64,000 nucleotides of DNA from Chryseobacterium candidae (GTDB taxonomy: Bacteria; Bacteroidota; Bacteroidia; Flavobacteriales; Weeksellaceae), in contig NZ_SDLV01000029.1 in NCBI RefSeq assembly GCF_004916905.1, positions 1 through 64,000 of the forward strand. The letters run 5' to 3'. The first letter of the stretch is position 1. Each line of letters begins with the position of its first letter. A program made the translations under genes and the position numbers. Shown here in pieces: positions 39,952 through 49,297 of the stretch. The notes under the pieces were generated by a model that had not been told where the DNA came from, did not search any database, and was given only the letters and a program-made list of their open reading frames with translations.

Positions 39952-41490
39952 ATGAAAAATACTATAAGCTTATTCGATTTTTCGAAAAAAATCAATTATA
40001 AAAATGAATTGCTGGCTGGTTTTACTGTAGCGATGACGATGATTCCTGAATCTCTTTCATTTGCTATCCTGGCCGGTTTGTCTCCTCTTACAGGACTTTA
40101 TGCAGCTTTTATGATGGGATTGGTAACAGCTGTTTTAGGAGGGCGTCCGGGGATGGTTTCCGGTGGAGCAGGAGCAACTATTGTTGTGCTGATTGCTTTA
40201 ATACAATCTCATGGGATAGAATATCTTTTTGCCACCGTAGCACTTGCCGGAATCCTTCAGATGATGGTAGGAATTTTTAAACTGGGGAAATTTGTAAGGC
40301 TGATTCCACAACCCGTTATGTACGGATTCCTGAACGGTTTGGCTATTATTATTTTCATGGCACAGGTAGAACAGTTCAAAATCACGGATAGTAATGGTGG
40401 GATAAGCTGGCTGCAGGGAATGCCTTTGTATATCATGGCAGGCTTAACGGCTCTTACAATCGCAATTGTTTATTTTTTTCCGAAAATCACAAAAGTTGTC
40501 CCAGCCTCTCTTGTGGCAATTATAATTGTCTTTGCAATTGTTCTCGGATTTAATATTCCGACAAAAACGGTAGCAGATATTGCTCATATCAGTGGAAATC
40601 TTCCTGATTTTCATATCCCGCAGATTCCTTTTTCGCTGGAAACGTTACAGATTATTTTCCCTTATGCCTTAATTATGGCCGGAGTAGGTCTTATTGAATC
40701 CCTTCTGACATTATCCATGGTAGATGAAATTACCAATACAAAAGGAAAAGCAAATAAAGAATCCGTAGCTCAGGGGCTGGCTAATATTGCCAATGGCTTC
40801 TTTGGCGGAATGGGTGGATGTGCAATGGTAGCGCAAACGCTGGTGAATCTTAACGCCGGTTCCAGAGCCAGATTATCCGGGATTATAGCATCATTATTAA
40901 TTTTAATCATTATTCTGTGCGGAGCACCAGTCATAGAGAAAATTCCTATGGCAGCTTTGGTTGGAGTGATGATGATGGTCGCTATCAGTACTTTTCAGTG
41001 GGTATCGATCAGGATTGTGAATAAAATGCCGAAGTCTGATATCTTCGTCGGAGTTACTGTGGCATTGGTTACGGTGATTTTACATAACCTGGCTTTAGCA
41101 GTCTTGATTGGAGTGTTCATTTCAGCATTGGTTTTTGCCTGGGATAATGCTAAAAGAATCAGAGCCAGAAAATATGAGGATGAAAATGGAGTGAAGTATT
41201 ACGAAATATACGGACCTTTATTTTTCGGTTCAGTAACAGCGTTTACAGATAAATTTGATCCTATGAATGATCCTGATCAGGTGGTGGTTGATTTTAAAGA
41301 AAGCCGCATTGTAGACATGAGTGCAATAGATGCGCTGGACAAATTATCCAAACGGTATAAGCAATATCATAAAACCTTACACCTGCGTCATCTCAGCGAA
41401 GACTGCCGGAAAATACTTAAAAATGCAGAGGCCGTAGTGGAAGTTGATATCCTGGAAGATCCAACGTATAAAGTAATGCCGGAAAAATAG
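39952..41490 (+). CDS. SulP family anion transporter with STAS domain
   Basis: The 512-residue protein has about 11-12 membrane segments starting at LLAGFTVAMTMIPESLSFAILAGLSPLTGLYAAF, the SulP hallmark, and a C-terminal STAS domain (about 420-512, VVVDFKESRIVDMSAIDALDKL). SulP proteins move sulfate, bicarbonate or other anions by proton or sodium coupling. A start 12 codons upstream (39916) is open but would place the -7 box inside the gene, so 39952 is preferred. Substrate is not clear. Confidence 0.85.
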   Translation: MKNTISLFDFSKKINYKNELLAGFTVAMTMIPESLSFAILAGLSPLTGLYAAFMMGLVTAVLGGRPGMVSGGAGATIVVLIALIQSHGIEYLFATVALAGILQMMVGIFKLGKFVRLIPQPVMYGFLNGLAIIIFMAQVEQFKITDSNGGISWLQGMPLYIMAGLTALTIAIVYFFPKITKVVPASLVAIIIVFAIVLGFNIPTKTVADIAHISGNLPDFHIPQIPFSLETLQIIFPYALIMAGVGLIESLLTLSMVDEITNTKGKANKESVAQGLANIANGFFGGMGGCAMVAQTLVNLNAGSRARLSGIIASLLILIIILCGAPVIEKIPMAALVGVMMMVAISTFQWVSIRIVNKMPKSDIFVGVTVALVTVILHNLALAVLIGVFISALVFAWDNAKRIRARKYEDENGVKYYEIYGPLFFGSVTAFTDKFDPMNDPDQVVVDFKESRIVDMSAIDALDKLSKRYKQYHKTLHLRHLSEDCRKILKNAEAVVEVDILEDPTYKVMPEK

Positions 41491-41651
41491 CGAAGAGGGC
41501 AATAAGTAAATTTTGCTTCGCAAGTGAATGATGAATTTTTGTAGTTTAGAAAAAATTAACAGGCGCAGCGGATTGACGATTGACTTTTCACTATAAAAAC
41601 TCCCCATAACCAGACAAGGACTGTAAGAAAAAATCTACAGTCCTTGCTTGG

Positions 41652-43718
41652 TTAGGTGATTAATGTATTGGCAATAAAATCAGGCACTAAAGCATAGTGA
41701 GATAATTTCATGCTGATAGAAGCGTGTCCGCTTGTCAGTGTTCTCAGGTCAGAGATGTACCCGAAAGTGGAAGCTAACGGAACTTCTGCCGCAAAAATTT
41801 TTCTTCCTGATCTTTCATCAATAGAAGTGATCATTCCTCTTCTTCTGTTAATATCCGCAGTGACAGCACCTGTGTATTCCTCTATACTTTGGATCTCTAC
41901 CTGCATGACAGGTTCCATCAGTTTAGGACTACATCCTTTTGCTGCCGTTTTGAATCCTTCTCGTGCAACAATTTCGAAATCAAATGCTGCAGAATCCTGA
42001 GCGTGGAAAGAACCGTCAAGAAGAGTGACTTTCATATTTTCCAGAGGATATCCTTTCAATGGTCCATGATTCATGGCTTCCTTGAATCCTTTTTCAATAG
42101 AAGGAATAAATTCAGTAGGAATAACGCCTCCTTTGATCAGGTTAATAAACTCCAATCCGTGTTCATGGTCATTTCCTGGTCCGATTTCAAAAGTGATATC
42201 AGCAAACTGACCGCTTCCTCCGTTTTGTTTGGAAAGCTTTTCTCTGTGAACTTTAGTTTCCGTTAAGATCTCACGATAAGAAACTTTAGGTTTTCCCTGA
42301 TTGATTTCAATACCATGATTCAGGCGGATTTTTTCCAAAGTGACTTCAAGATGAAGTTCACCCAATCCACTCAATAAAGTTTCCCCTGTCTGCAGATCTC
42401 TTTCAACCACCAAAGAAGGATCTTCTTCCTGAATTTTTGCCAGCACCAAACCGAAAGATTTCTCATCACCATTCGTTTTCGGCTCGATAGCAACTCTGAT
42501 CACAGGAGTCGGAATTGTAATGGCTTCCAGTAAAATCGGTTGCTCTGTAGAACATAAAGAATCTCCGGTTTTGGCATCTTTTATTCCTGTTAAGGCAACA
42601 ATATCTCCAGCTTTAGCTTCTTCAAGAGATAACGTTTTGTCTGACTGCATTTGTAAAATCCTGGAAATCCTGAAACTTTCACCCGTTCTTACATTCAGTA
42701 TCGTATCTCCGGATTGTATCCTTCCGGAATACACACGAAGCATAGCCAGTCTTCCCATGTGTTTGTCAATCAATACTTTGAAAACAAGTCCTGAAAAGGC
42801 AGTTTCCTCATTTCTTTTCAGTACTACCGTTTCTTCTGTATGAGGATCTTTTCCCTGCAGGTCAGCAAGCTGATCCGGAGCCGGAATATAAGTGACTATA
42901 GCATCAAGAAGAGGCTGGATTCCTTTATTCTTAAAAGCAGAACCACACAGAACAGGTACGGCTGCTACGGATCTGCAGACTCTTTGTATAGCTTCCGAAA
43001 TCATTTCAACAGTGACTGTTTGTTCAGTATCCATAAAGATTTCAAAGAACATCTCGTCATTTTCTGCCAGGGTTTCCATTAATTTTATCCTGTATTCATC
43101 AGCTTCCACAATATAATGGTCGGGAATTTCCTTTTCCACAATGGTTTCTCCGTTTTCATCATTCCAGTATAACGCTTTCATTTTAACAAGATCGATTACT
43201 CCTTCAAAATGGTTTTCAGCGCCAATCGGAATCTGAAGGGCAAGAGGAACGGTATTCAGTTTAGTTCTTATCTCATGAAGAACCGCGAAGAAATCTGCTC
43301 CAATTCTGTCCATTTTATTGATAAAACAGATTTTGGATGTTCCGTGTTTTTCAGCCTGGAACCAGACATTTTCAGTCTGTGGCTGAACTCCTGAAGAAGC
43401 ACAGAAAACGGCGACAACACTATCTAAAACTCTTAAGGAACGTTCTACTTCCACTGCAAAATCAATGTGTCCTGGCGTATCAATAATGTTGATGTTATAA
43501 ACTTTTTCGTCCTTTTTCCATTGGGTAGAAACTGCAGCGGATGAAATGGTAATCCCTCTGTTTCTTTCCTGTATGTCTTTATCCATGGTGGTATTTCCAT
43601 CATCTACATTACCAATTTTATGAATAAGTCCTGTATAATACAAAAGCCTTTCTGATAACGTTGTTTTTCCTGCATCTACGTGTGCTATGATCCCTATATT
43701 TCGTGTGTTATATTTCAT
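41652..43718 (-). CDS. Elongation factor G paralogue
   Basis: The 688-residue protein has the GTPase motifs IIAHVDAGKTTLSERLL (G1), RGITISSAA (G2), DTPGHIDFAVEVERSL (G3) and INKMDRIGADF (G4), then domains II-V as in EF-G (e.g. SYREILTETKVHREKLSKQNGGSGQFADI). The length fits EF-G; the dispersed location away from ribosomal protein genes and a leader ORF upstream suggest a specialised paralogue (recycling, stress or fusidic-acid related) rather than the housekeeping fusA. That distinction is inference. Confidence 0.85.
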   Translation of the reverse strand: MKYNTRNIGIIAHVDAGKTTLSERLLYYTGLIHKIGNVDDGNTTMDKDIQERNRGITISSAAVSTQWKKDEKVYNINIIDTPGHIDFAVEVERSLRVLDSVVAVFCASSGVQPQTENVWFQAEKHGTSKICFINKMDRIGADFFAVLHEIRTKLNTVPLALQIPIGAENHFEGVIDLVKMKALYWNDENGETIVEKEIPDHYIVEADEYRIKLMETLAENDEMFFEIFMDTEQTVTVEMISEAIQRVCRSVAAVPVLCGSAFKNKGIQPLLDAIVTYIPAPDQLADLQGKDPHTEETVVLKRNEETAFSGLVFKVLIDKHMGRLAMLRVYSGRIQSGDTILNVRTGESFRISRILQMQSDKTLSLEEAKAGDIVALTGIKDAKTGDSLCSTEQPILLEAITIPTPVIRVAIEPKTNGDEKSFGLVLAKIQEEDPSLVVERDLQTGETLLSGLGELHLEVTLEKIRLNHGIEINQGKPKVSYREILTETKVHREKLSKQNGGSGQFADITFEIGPGNDHEHGLEFINLIKGGVIPTEFIPSIEKGFKEAMNHGPLKGYPLENMKVTLLDGSFHAQDSAAFDFEIVAREGFKTAAKGCSPKLMEPVMQVEIQSIEEYTGAVTADINRRRGMITSIDERSGRKIFAAEVPLASTFGYISDLRTLTSGHASISMKLSHYALVPDFIANTLIT

Positions 43719-43912
43719 TTTGTTTGATTTAAATTGTTGATTTTTAGCTCTGTATTTAGAAAAGGTTCTGAAAAAATGAACACAAAATACACCCCGGTCT
43801 TATAAAGCCGGTAAAACATTTTTTGTATTTCGTATCAAAGGGAAATTTTCAGAGATCTTAACAAATACCAGAAGTTTTTTGAATTGTTAAAGTCTGAAAT
43901 CAGGGCAGCAAA

Positions 43913-43952
43913 AAAGACCTATCCGAATAGACAGGTCTTCAATATATTTTTT
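43913..43952 (-). terminator. Possible attenuator hairpin in the EF-G leader
   Basis: On the minus strand the stem AAGACCT/AGGTCTT is followed by TTTTTT. It lies between a 28-residue leader ORF and the EF-G gene, so it could be an intrinsic terminator used for attenuation. Confidence 0.6.
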
Positions 43953-43972
43953 AGTATAAAAGATCTGTAGAA

Positions 43973-44059
43973 CTATTCAGATAAATATTCAGTGCTGCCA
44001 AAGAACACAGCTCTGACAGGATTGCTTAAGGTTATAATATTTATCATTTTTGTTGACAT
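43973..44059 (-). CDS. Putative 28-residue leader peptide of the EF-G paralogue
   Basis: The minus-strand frame reads MSTKMINIITLSNPVRAVFF followed by GSTEYLSE and stop. About 30 bases after the stop comes the hairpin with T run at 43952-43913, then about 195 bases to the EF-G start. Upstream there is a -7-like TAATTTCG. The order promoter, short ORF, terminator, translation-factor gene is that of ribosome-mediated attenuation. Not proven. Confidence 0.45.
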   Translation of the reverse strand: MSTKMINIITLSNPVRAVFFGSTEYLSE

Positions 44060-44247
44060 TGTTGATTTTTAATCGGTTGCGAAATTATAATTTTTTTTTG
44101 ATTTTCAAAGAATTTTTGAAAATATTTTTTTGTGGGCGGATAGTAAACACTTCGTAAATCACCTTCCGTGTGACTGTCAAATTTCAGGAATTTCATAAAA
44201 ATATCTTAAAACAGATAACGGACGTAATGCTTTTATGATAAATATTT
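44060..44247. other. Divergent promoter region between EF-G leader and ter operon
   Basis: AT-rich, no gene seen; holds the minus-strand promoter of the EF-G leader and upstream elements of the ter promoter. Confidence 0.4.
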
Positions 44248-44255
44248 TATCTTTG
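44248..44255 (+). promoter_or_regulatory. -7 box of the ter operon
   Basis: TATCTTTG matches TAnnTTTG and lies 88 bases before the first gene. Confidence 0.55.
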
Positions 44256-44343
44256 GGAAGAATAGTATTATAGACACTTTTTGATGATAAAATAATTACA
44301 TCTTTTTCAAGAAGCTAAATAAAAACTTTTAACTTAAAACCTA

Positions 44344-45012
44344 TTGAAAACAGATATCGACATCCATAACCACCGTCATTTTTCCTTTGACCTGTGGCTC
44401 ACCTTAATCAAATCTCACCCTGAATTTAAAACAAAAAGAGTTGAGCTGTTCTCCTCATTTTTTAATGTAGATAAACCGATAGAGCAGGTTGCGAAAACCG
44501 TAAAATATTACGATAATCTTTGCAATACTATTAATGAAGTAACAGGAGGAAATATAAACACTTTTGAGATCTACCTGATGATTCTCGGTGCTCTGGATGT
44601 AGATGTAAAGCAATTGAATAAAGAAAAACTCAATTCGTTTTACGCTAAAAGTGAAGACTTGTTTCTGGAATACAAACCCGTTGTTATTTTTGAAAATATT
44701 CATGATTTTTTTGAGGATATCAAAAACCAGGGAAAGACCATTAATATTCTGAGCAATACAGGCTTTATCAAAGGGAAAACCATGAGAAAATTTCTGATTC
44801 ATGAAAATCTGGATCAGTATATAGATTTCCATATCTATTCTGATGAAATCAACTGTTCCAAACCGAATCCGCTTATTTTTCAGGAAGTGAAGAATAACAT
44901 CAAAGATAAGGATTTGCCGCTGCATCAGATCCTGCACATCGGAGACAATCCGGTAGCAGATTATCAGGGAGCAAAAGATTTCGGTTTCAGTGCCCATTTA
45001 CTTAAACACTAA
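44344..45012 (+). CDS. HAD-superfamily hydrolase of the ter operon
   Basis: The 222-residue protein starts at TTG and has HAD motif I in HFSFDLWLTLIKSHP (DLWLT as DxxxT), motif II-like INILSNTGF, a Lys in CSKPNPLIF and motif III IGDNPVADYQGA. HAD phosphatases are recurrent members of ter-type stress clusters, where they are proposed to take part in making a nucleotide-like metabolite. It precedes the PRTase gene by 8 bases. Confidence 0.78.
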   Translation: MKTDIDIHNHRHFSFDLWLTLIKSHPEFKTKRVELFSSFFNVDKPIEQVAKTVKYYDNLCNTINEVTGGNINTFEIYLMILGALDVDVKQLNKEKLNSFYAKSEDLFLEYKPVVIFENIHDFFEDIKNQGKTINILSNTGFIKGKTMRKFLIHENLDQYIDFHIYSDEINCSKPNPLIFQEVKNNIKDKDLPLHQILHIGDNPVADYQGAKDFGFSAHLLKH

Positions 45013-45020
45013 CAATAAAC

Positions 45021-45845
45021 ATGAATACAAGATACAGCTTACACCACATTCATTCGGCGGATGAGTTTACTTTCTCCCCTGCGGAATACAGTTATTTCAA
45101 ATATGGCGATAAGTCGTATGCTGAAAAATTTGCAAGAGAATTGTTCGACGGATTTATTTCGGAAAATGAAGAACTCTTAAATACGGATAAAGAAATTGTT
45201 GTACTTCCAAGTCCGTACATGGCGATTCCTACAGCATCCAATTTTTTATGTTTTTACTTTAAAAAGCATCTTGATTTTTACTTGTTTCAAAAAGGAAAAA
45301 AGTCAAGCATTTTATCTAAAATCAATCGTAATCATACATACATCACAGATTACGGGAATCTTAATTTTGAAGACCGAAAAAATCTGATCGCCAATGACAC
45401 TTATTATATCGATAAAGATTTTTTGAGAGGAAAACTTTGTATTTTTATAGACGATATAAAAATCACGGGAAGTCATGAATATACAGTCAACAGAATCCTT
45501 AATGAATATAATGTTGAGGCAGATTTTATGTTTCTGTATTATGCAGAGCTGATGAATTTTGATCTTGACCCGAAAATTGAAAACTTTTTCAACTATTACG
45601 CCGTGAAAAATGTAAATCATGTTGCAGAAGTGATGAATAAAGAAAGCTTTCAGTTCAATACAAGGATTGTAAAATATATTTTAGGGTTGGATTCAGGTAA
45701 TTTTGATTATCTTACGTCTAAAGTAAAAAAGGAACAGATGGACCTGCTTTTGGAGCTGGCGATCAGTAACAATTATCATTTAATAAAAGAATACGAAAAC
45801 AATATCAATACTTTAACACAAACGGAATTATATTATGGCTATTAA
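45021..45845 (+). CDS. Phosphoribosyltransferase-like protein of the ter operon
   Basis: The 274-residue protein has the PRPP-binding signature LCIFIDDIKITGSHEYTV and an upstream IVVLPSPYMAIPTASNF loop. PRTases are known partners of TerD/TelA clusters and, with the HAD protein, are predicted to make a nucleoside-like compound. The substrate is unknown. Its 3' end overlaps the terD start by 11 bases, so translation is coupled. Confidence 0.75.
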   Translation: MNTRYSLHHIHSADEFTFSPAEYSYFKYGDKSYAEKFARELFDGFISENEELLNTDKEIVVLPSPYMAIPTASNFLCFYFKKHLDFYLFQKGKKSSILSKINRNHTYITDYGNLNFEDRKNLIANDTYYIDKDFLRGKLCIFIDDIKITGSHEYTVNRILNEYNVEADFMFLYYAELMNFDLDPKIENFFNYYAVKNVNHVAEVMNKESFQFNTRIVKYILGLDSGNFDYLTSKVKKEQMDLLLELAISNNYHLIKEYENNINTLTQTELYYGY

Positions 45846-46392
45846 CTTACAAAAAGGACAAAGAGAAAACATTAACGCACCTAAATTTACTGTAGGTTTA
45901 GGATGGGATATCAATAATACTTCTACAGGAACGGCTTTCGACCTTGATGCTTCTTTATTTTTGCTTGGGGACGACAAAAAATTAGTTTCAGATAATCACT
46001 TTATTTTCTATAATAATCTTGAGTCTCCGGACAAATCTGTAATTCATACAGGAGATAACCTTACAGGAGAAGGATCAGGTGATGATGAGCAGATCAAAAT
46101 TGATCTTACAAAGATTGATGATGCTATCAAAGAAATTACAGTAGTAGTAACCATTCACGAAGCTGATTCAAGAAAACAAAACTTTGGACAGGTAAGAAAT
46201 TCTTTCATCAGAATTTTCAATACAGATACGAATGAAGAGATCTTAAAATATGAATTAGACGAAGATTTCTCCATCGAAACCGCTGTAGAATTCGGAAGAA
46301 TTTACAACAGAAACGGAGAATGGAAATTTGAGGCTGTAGGAGCAGGACAGAGAGACGGCCTTGAGAAATTTGTATCAATTTATCAGAAGTAA
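45835..46392 (+). CDS. terD: TerD family protein, first copy
   Basis: The 185-residue protein starts MAINLQKGQRENI and contains GLGWDINN, FDLDASLFLLG and DEQIKIDLTKID, typical of TerD, a calcium-binding, membrane-associated beta protein of the tellurite/phage/stress resistance system. It is coupled to the PRTase gene and 2 bases before telA. Confidence 0.9.
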   Translation: MAINLQKGQRENINAPKFTVGLGWDINNTSTGTAFDLDASLFLLGDDKKLVSDNHFIFYNNLESPDKSVIHTGDNLTGEGSGDDEQIKIDLTKIDDAIKEITVVVTIHEADSRKQNFGQVRNSFIRIFNTDTNEEILKYELDEDFSIETAVEFGRIYNRNGEWKFEAVGAGQRDGLEKFVSIYQK

Positions 46393-46394
46393 TT

Positions 46395-47570
46395 ATGGAC
46401 AATCAGGAAAATCAACCCATAGATCCGCTAGGATCAATAGAACCTCTTAAAACCTTTGAACCGACTCCAATGGTTCCGCCAACTCCGGCTCAGCCTGTTC
46501 AGAATGCAGCGCCGGCAGTTCTTGTGGATAGAGAAGGAAATGTAAACCTTACTCAGCTTCAGTCAGAAGAACGTCAGAAATATGAAGTTCTTGCCAACTC
46601 CATTGATGAGGCCAACCCAGGTTCCATCGTGAATTTCGGGGCGGAACTTCAGAAAACTCTTACCAATCAGAGTGACAGCTTCTTAGGGAATGTAAGAAGA
46701 TCCAACTCCGGAGAAGTAGGAGGACTTATCAATGATCTTTTGGTAGAGCTTAATTATGTAGATGTAGAGGAGCTTCACGGAAATAAAGTAAAAAGCTTCC
46801 TGAGCAAATTACCATTCATGAAAAAGGTGATGACTCAGGTGGAAAATCTTTTTGCAAAATACGATAAGATCATCAATAATATTGAGCAGATCTCTTATAA
46901 AGTAAATGCCGGAATTATCACCTCTACAAAAGATAACGCTGTACTTCAGACTATTTTTGAAAGCAATGTGAATTCTATCAAGCAGATTGAAGATCTTGTG
47001 ATTGCAGGAAATATCAGAATGGAAAGAGCTGCCGTAGAGCTTGCTCAAATGGAAGCTGCTCCTCAGAATTTTCAGGATTATCAGATAGCGGATAAAAGAG
47101 ATTTCATTGCAAGATTAGACAGAAGAATGGCTGATCTTAAAGTGGTGCGTGTGATTATGATGCAGTCGCTTCCTCAGATCAGACTGGTACAGAATAATAA
47201 CGTTTCTATTGCTGAAAAAGCACAGACAATTCTTACCACCACACTTCCTGTATGGAAAAATCAGCTTTCATTAGCTGTAGCGATGTACAGACAGCAGCAG
47301 AATATTGAAATCCAGCAGAAAGTCTCTTCTACTACAGAAGAAATTTTAAGAAAGAATGCTGAACGTCTTGGCCAGAATTCAGTGAATGTTGCCAGAGCAA
47401 ACGAACAGACTATTGTGTCTGTAGAAACATTGAGAGAAACAACATCAATGCTGATCAATACATTGAATGAAGTGAAACAAATCCAGAAACAGGGAGCAGA
47501 TAACAGAAGAAAGCTGGATCAGGATCTTCAGACATTGGAGCATGAACTTAAAGCGAATGTCAGAGGTTAA
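46395..47570 (+). CDS. telA: Toxic anion resistance protein TelA
   Basis: The 391-residue protein has the TelA/KlaA core (VNFGAELQKTLTNQSDSFL, SYKVNAGIITSTKDNAVLQTIFESN, LPQIRLVQNNN) preceded by a Pro-rich N-terminal tail. TelA proteins are helical and act in tellurite and envelope stress resistance together with TerC/TerD. It lies between terD and an unknown gene in the operon. Confidence 0.88.
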   Translation: MDNQENQPIDPLGSIEPLKTFEPTPMVPPTPAQPVQNAAPAVLVDREGNVNLTQLQSEERQKYEVLANSIDEANPGSIVNFGAELQKTLTNQSDSFLGNVRRSNSGEVGGLINDLLVELNYVDVEELHGNKVKSFLSKLPFMKKVMTQVENLFAKYDKIINNIEQISYKVNAGIITSTKDNAVLQTIFESNVNSIKQIEDLVIAGNIRMERAAVELAQMEAAPQNFQDYQIADKRDFIARLDRRMADLKVVRVIMMQSLPQIRLVQNNNVSIAEKAQTILTTTLPVWKNQLSLAVAMYRQQQNIEIQQKVSSTTEEILRKNAERLGQNSVNVARANEQTIVSVETLRETTSMLINTLNEVKQIQKQGADNRRKLDQDLQTLEHELKANVRG

Positions 47571-47586
47571 TTTATAGGATACCAAG

Positions 47587-48534
47587 GTGGGGGATGATGC
47601 AGCAACCATATTGTCGCAAAGCAAAAGAAGGTTAACAAAGCTTAAGCTTCTCGCTAATTTTTTTGAACATATTGATATTATATCTATTTACATCAAAACG
47701 GATATTATTCACAATCTGTTCCAGGAAAATATGGCTTTAGATTATAATAAACTGGAACTTTTCCACCTGCAGTATACCGACAGCCTTATAGAACTTCTGA
47801 CTAAAATTAAAAAACAGAAGGAAAATGACATGCTGGCGGTCATCAATGAAATTAACATCAACAGTAAATATATTTCAGGTTTTGAAGAAAGGAGGGTAGA
47901 CAGTTTTGAGACCGACAGGAAAATGTACAGCGGAGTATTTTCCCAGCATCTGAAAACGGTATATAAAGACCTTACGGAAGATAGCTTTACAGCCAACTGG
48001 GAAAATGTACTGTACTTTCATAAAAAATATGCTCAGGAATTTTACAGAACGGAAGCAGATGAAACGCTGCTGAAATCTGATTCTTTCCCGGCCTATCAGT
48101 ATAAAGACTATTCCATTGAAAGAAAGCTTTTAGGAAGGCTTAATATACAGGGATTTAAAGTCCGTTTTGTCTGCGGTTACCTAATTGGAACCCATGATTA
48201 TGAGCTTTTCAAAATCTTTCAGTCTGATGATCATTTTATTTTCAGTGTAGACGAAAAGAAATTGTATCTTTTTGACAAAGAAATGGATAAACTGGATATT
48301 TCTGAAAATCAGTCTAACCAGAGTTCTATTATTGATCAGCTGAGAAGCAAAAATGAACAGCTTGAACATAGCATGAACGAAAGAAAACGTACGTTACCGG
48401 CAGAAGTAGAAGCGGTTTTAAAAGATTATATCAAAAACCTGGAAAATATGGATATAATGAGCAAAATATTTGACTTCGACGAAGAAACCAATATCTTGCG
48501 GGCAATGCTTAATCTGAATTTGAATAATAACTAA
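47587..48534 (+). CDS. Unknown ter-operon protein, 315 residues
   Basis: The protein starts with GTG (MGDDAATILSQSKRRLTKLKL) 17 bases after telA. It is helical with a long C-terminal coiled coil (about 250-290, QLRSKNEQLEHSMNERKRTLP). I do not recognise the family; its constant position between telA and the second terD in this operon suggests a TelA partner. Confidence 0.6.
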   Translation: MGDDAATILSQSKRRLTKLKLLANFFEHIDIISIYIKTDIIHNLFQENMALDYNKLELFHLQYTDSLIELLTKIKKQKENDMLAVINEININSKYISGFEERRVDSFETDRKMYSGVFSQHLKTVYKDLTEDSFTANWENVLYFHKKYAQEFYRTEADETLLKSDSFPAYQYKDYSIERKLLGRLNIQGFKVRFVCGYLIGTHDYELFKIFQSDDHFIFSVDEKKLYLFDKEMDKLDISENQSNQSSIIDQLRSKNEQLEHSMNERKRTLPAEVEAVLKDYIKNLENMDIMSKIFDFDEETNILRAMLNLNLNNN

Positions 48535-48602
48535 ACGAAATTTGTAAAGCAAAGAAGATTCGCTTTTTTGCAGAAAAGTAAATAACAACTAAAGATAAAA
48601 AG

Positions 48603-49211
48603 ATGGCTATCAACTTACAAAAAGGTCAGAGAATCAACCTTAAAAAAGAAAATGGAGCTGAGCTTTCCCAGGCTTGCGTAGGAATTAACTGGGGAGCAAT
48701 TGAAAAGAAAGGATTTTTTGGAACTAAAAAAGAAGCAGTAGACTTAGACGGAAGCTGTATTTTATATGATTCAAACAAAAACGTTACAGAAGTAATCTAT
48801 TTCGGAAATCTTAAATCCAGAAACGGATCTGTAAGACACAGTGGAGACGATCTTACCGGTGACGTAAACGGAGATGACGGATTGGATAACGAAGTGATCA
48901 CTGTAGATTTCAGCCAGCTGGAACCTAATGTAGAGCATGTGGCAATGGTGCTGAACAGTTACAGAGGTCAGGATTTCGGAACCATTCCTTTTGCTTCTAT
49001 CCGTATTTATGAAGGAACTCCTACCAATGTGAGAGAAGTTTTTGCAAAATATGATATTGCGAATGATGCTTCTTTCAGCGGACACGTAGCAATGGTAATG
49101 GGTGTTTTCTACAAGAGAAACGGAGAATGGAAATTCAACGCAATCGGAGATCCTACAGCAGATAAAAAGCTGGAGCAGACGATCCAAACGGTACAAATGA
49201 ATTATCTATAA
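48603..49211 (+). CDS. TerD family protein, second copy
   Basis: The 202-residue protein starts MAINLQKGQRINLKKENG and has GINWGAIEKKGFFG, DLDGSCILYDSNKN and GDDLTGDVNGDDGLDNE, the acidic loops for calcium. It resembles the TerE/TerD-like copy that usually accompanies terD. The start repeats the first copy's MAINLQKGQR, consistent with duplication. Confidence 0.88.
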   Translation: MAINLQKGQRINLKKENGAELSQACVGINWGAIEKKGFFGTKKEAVDLDGSCILYDSNKNVTEVIYFGNLKSRNGSVRHSGDDLTGDVNGDDGLDNEVITVDFSQLEPNVEHVAMVLNSYRGQDFGTIPFASIRIYEGTPTNVREVFAKYDIANDASFSGHVAMVMGVFYKRNGEWKFNAIGDPTADKKLEQTIQTVQMNYL

Positions 49212-49297
49212 TCAATTGTAAATCAAAAGGTAAATAAATTAGCAATAGTTGTACTCTGTACATCTGTTGCTTTTATCATATAATAACATAACTCAAA

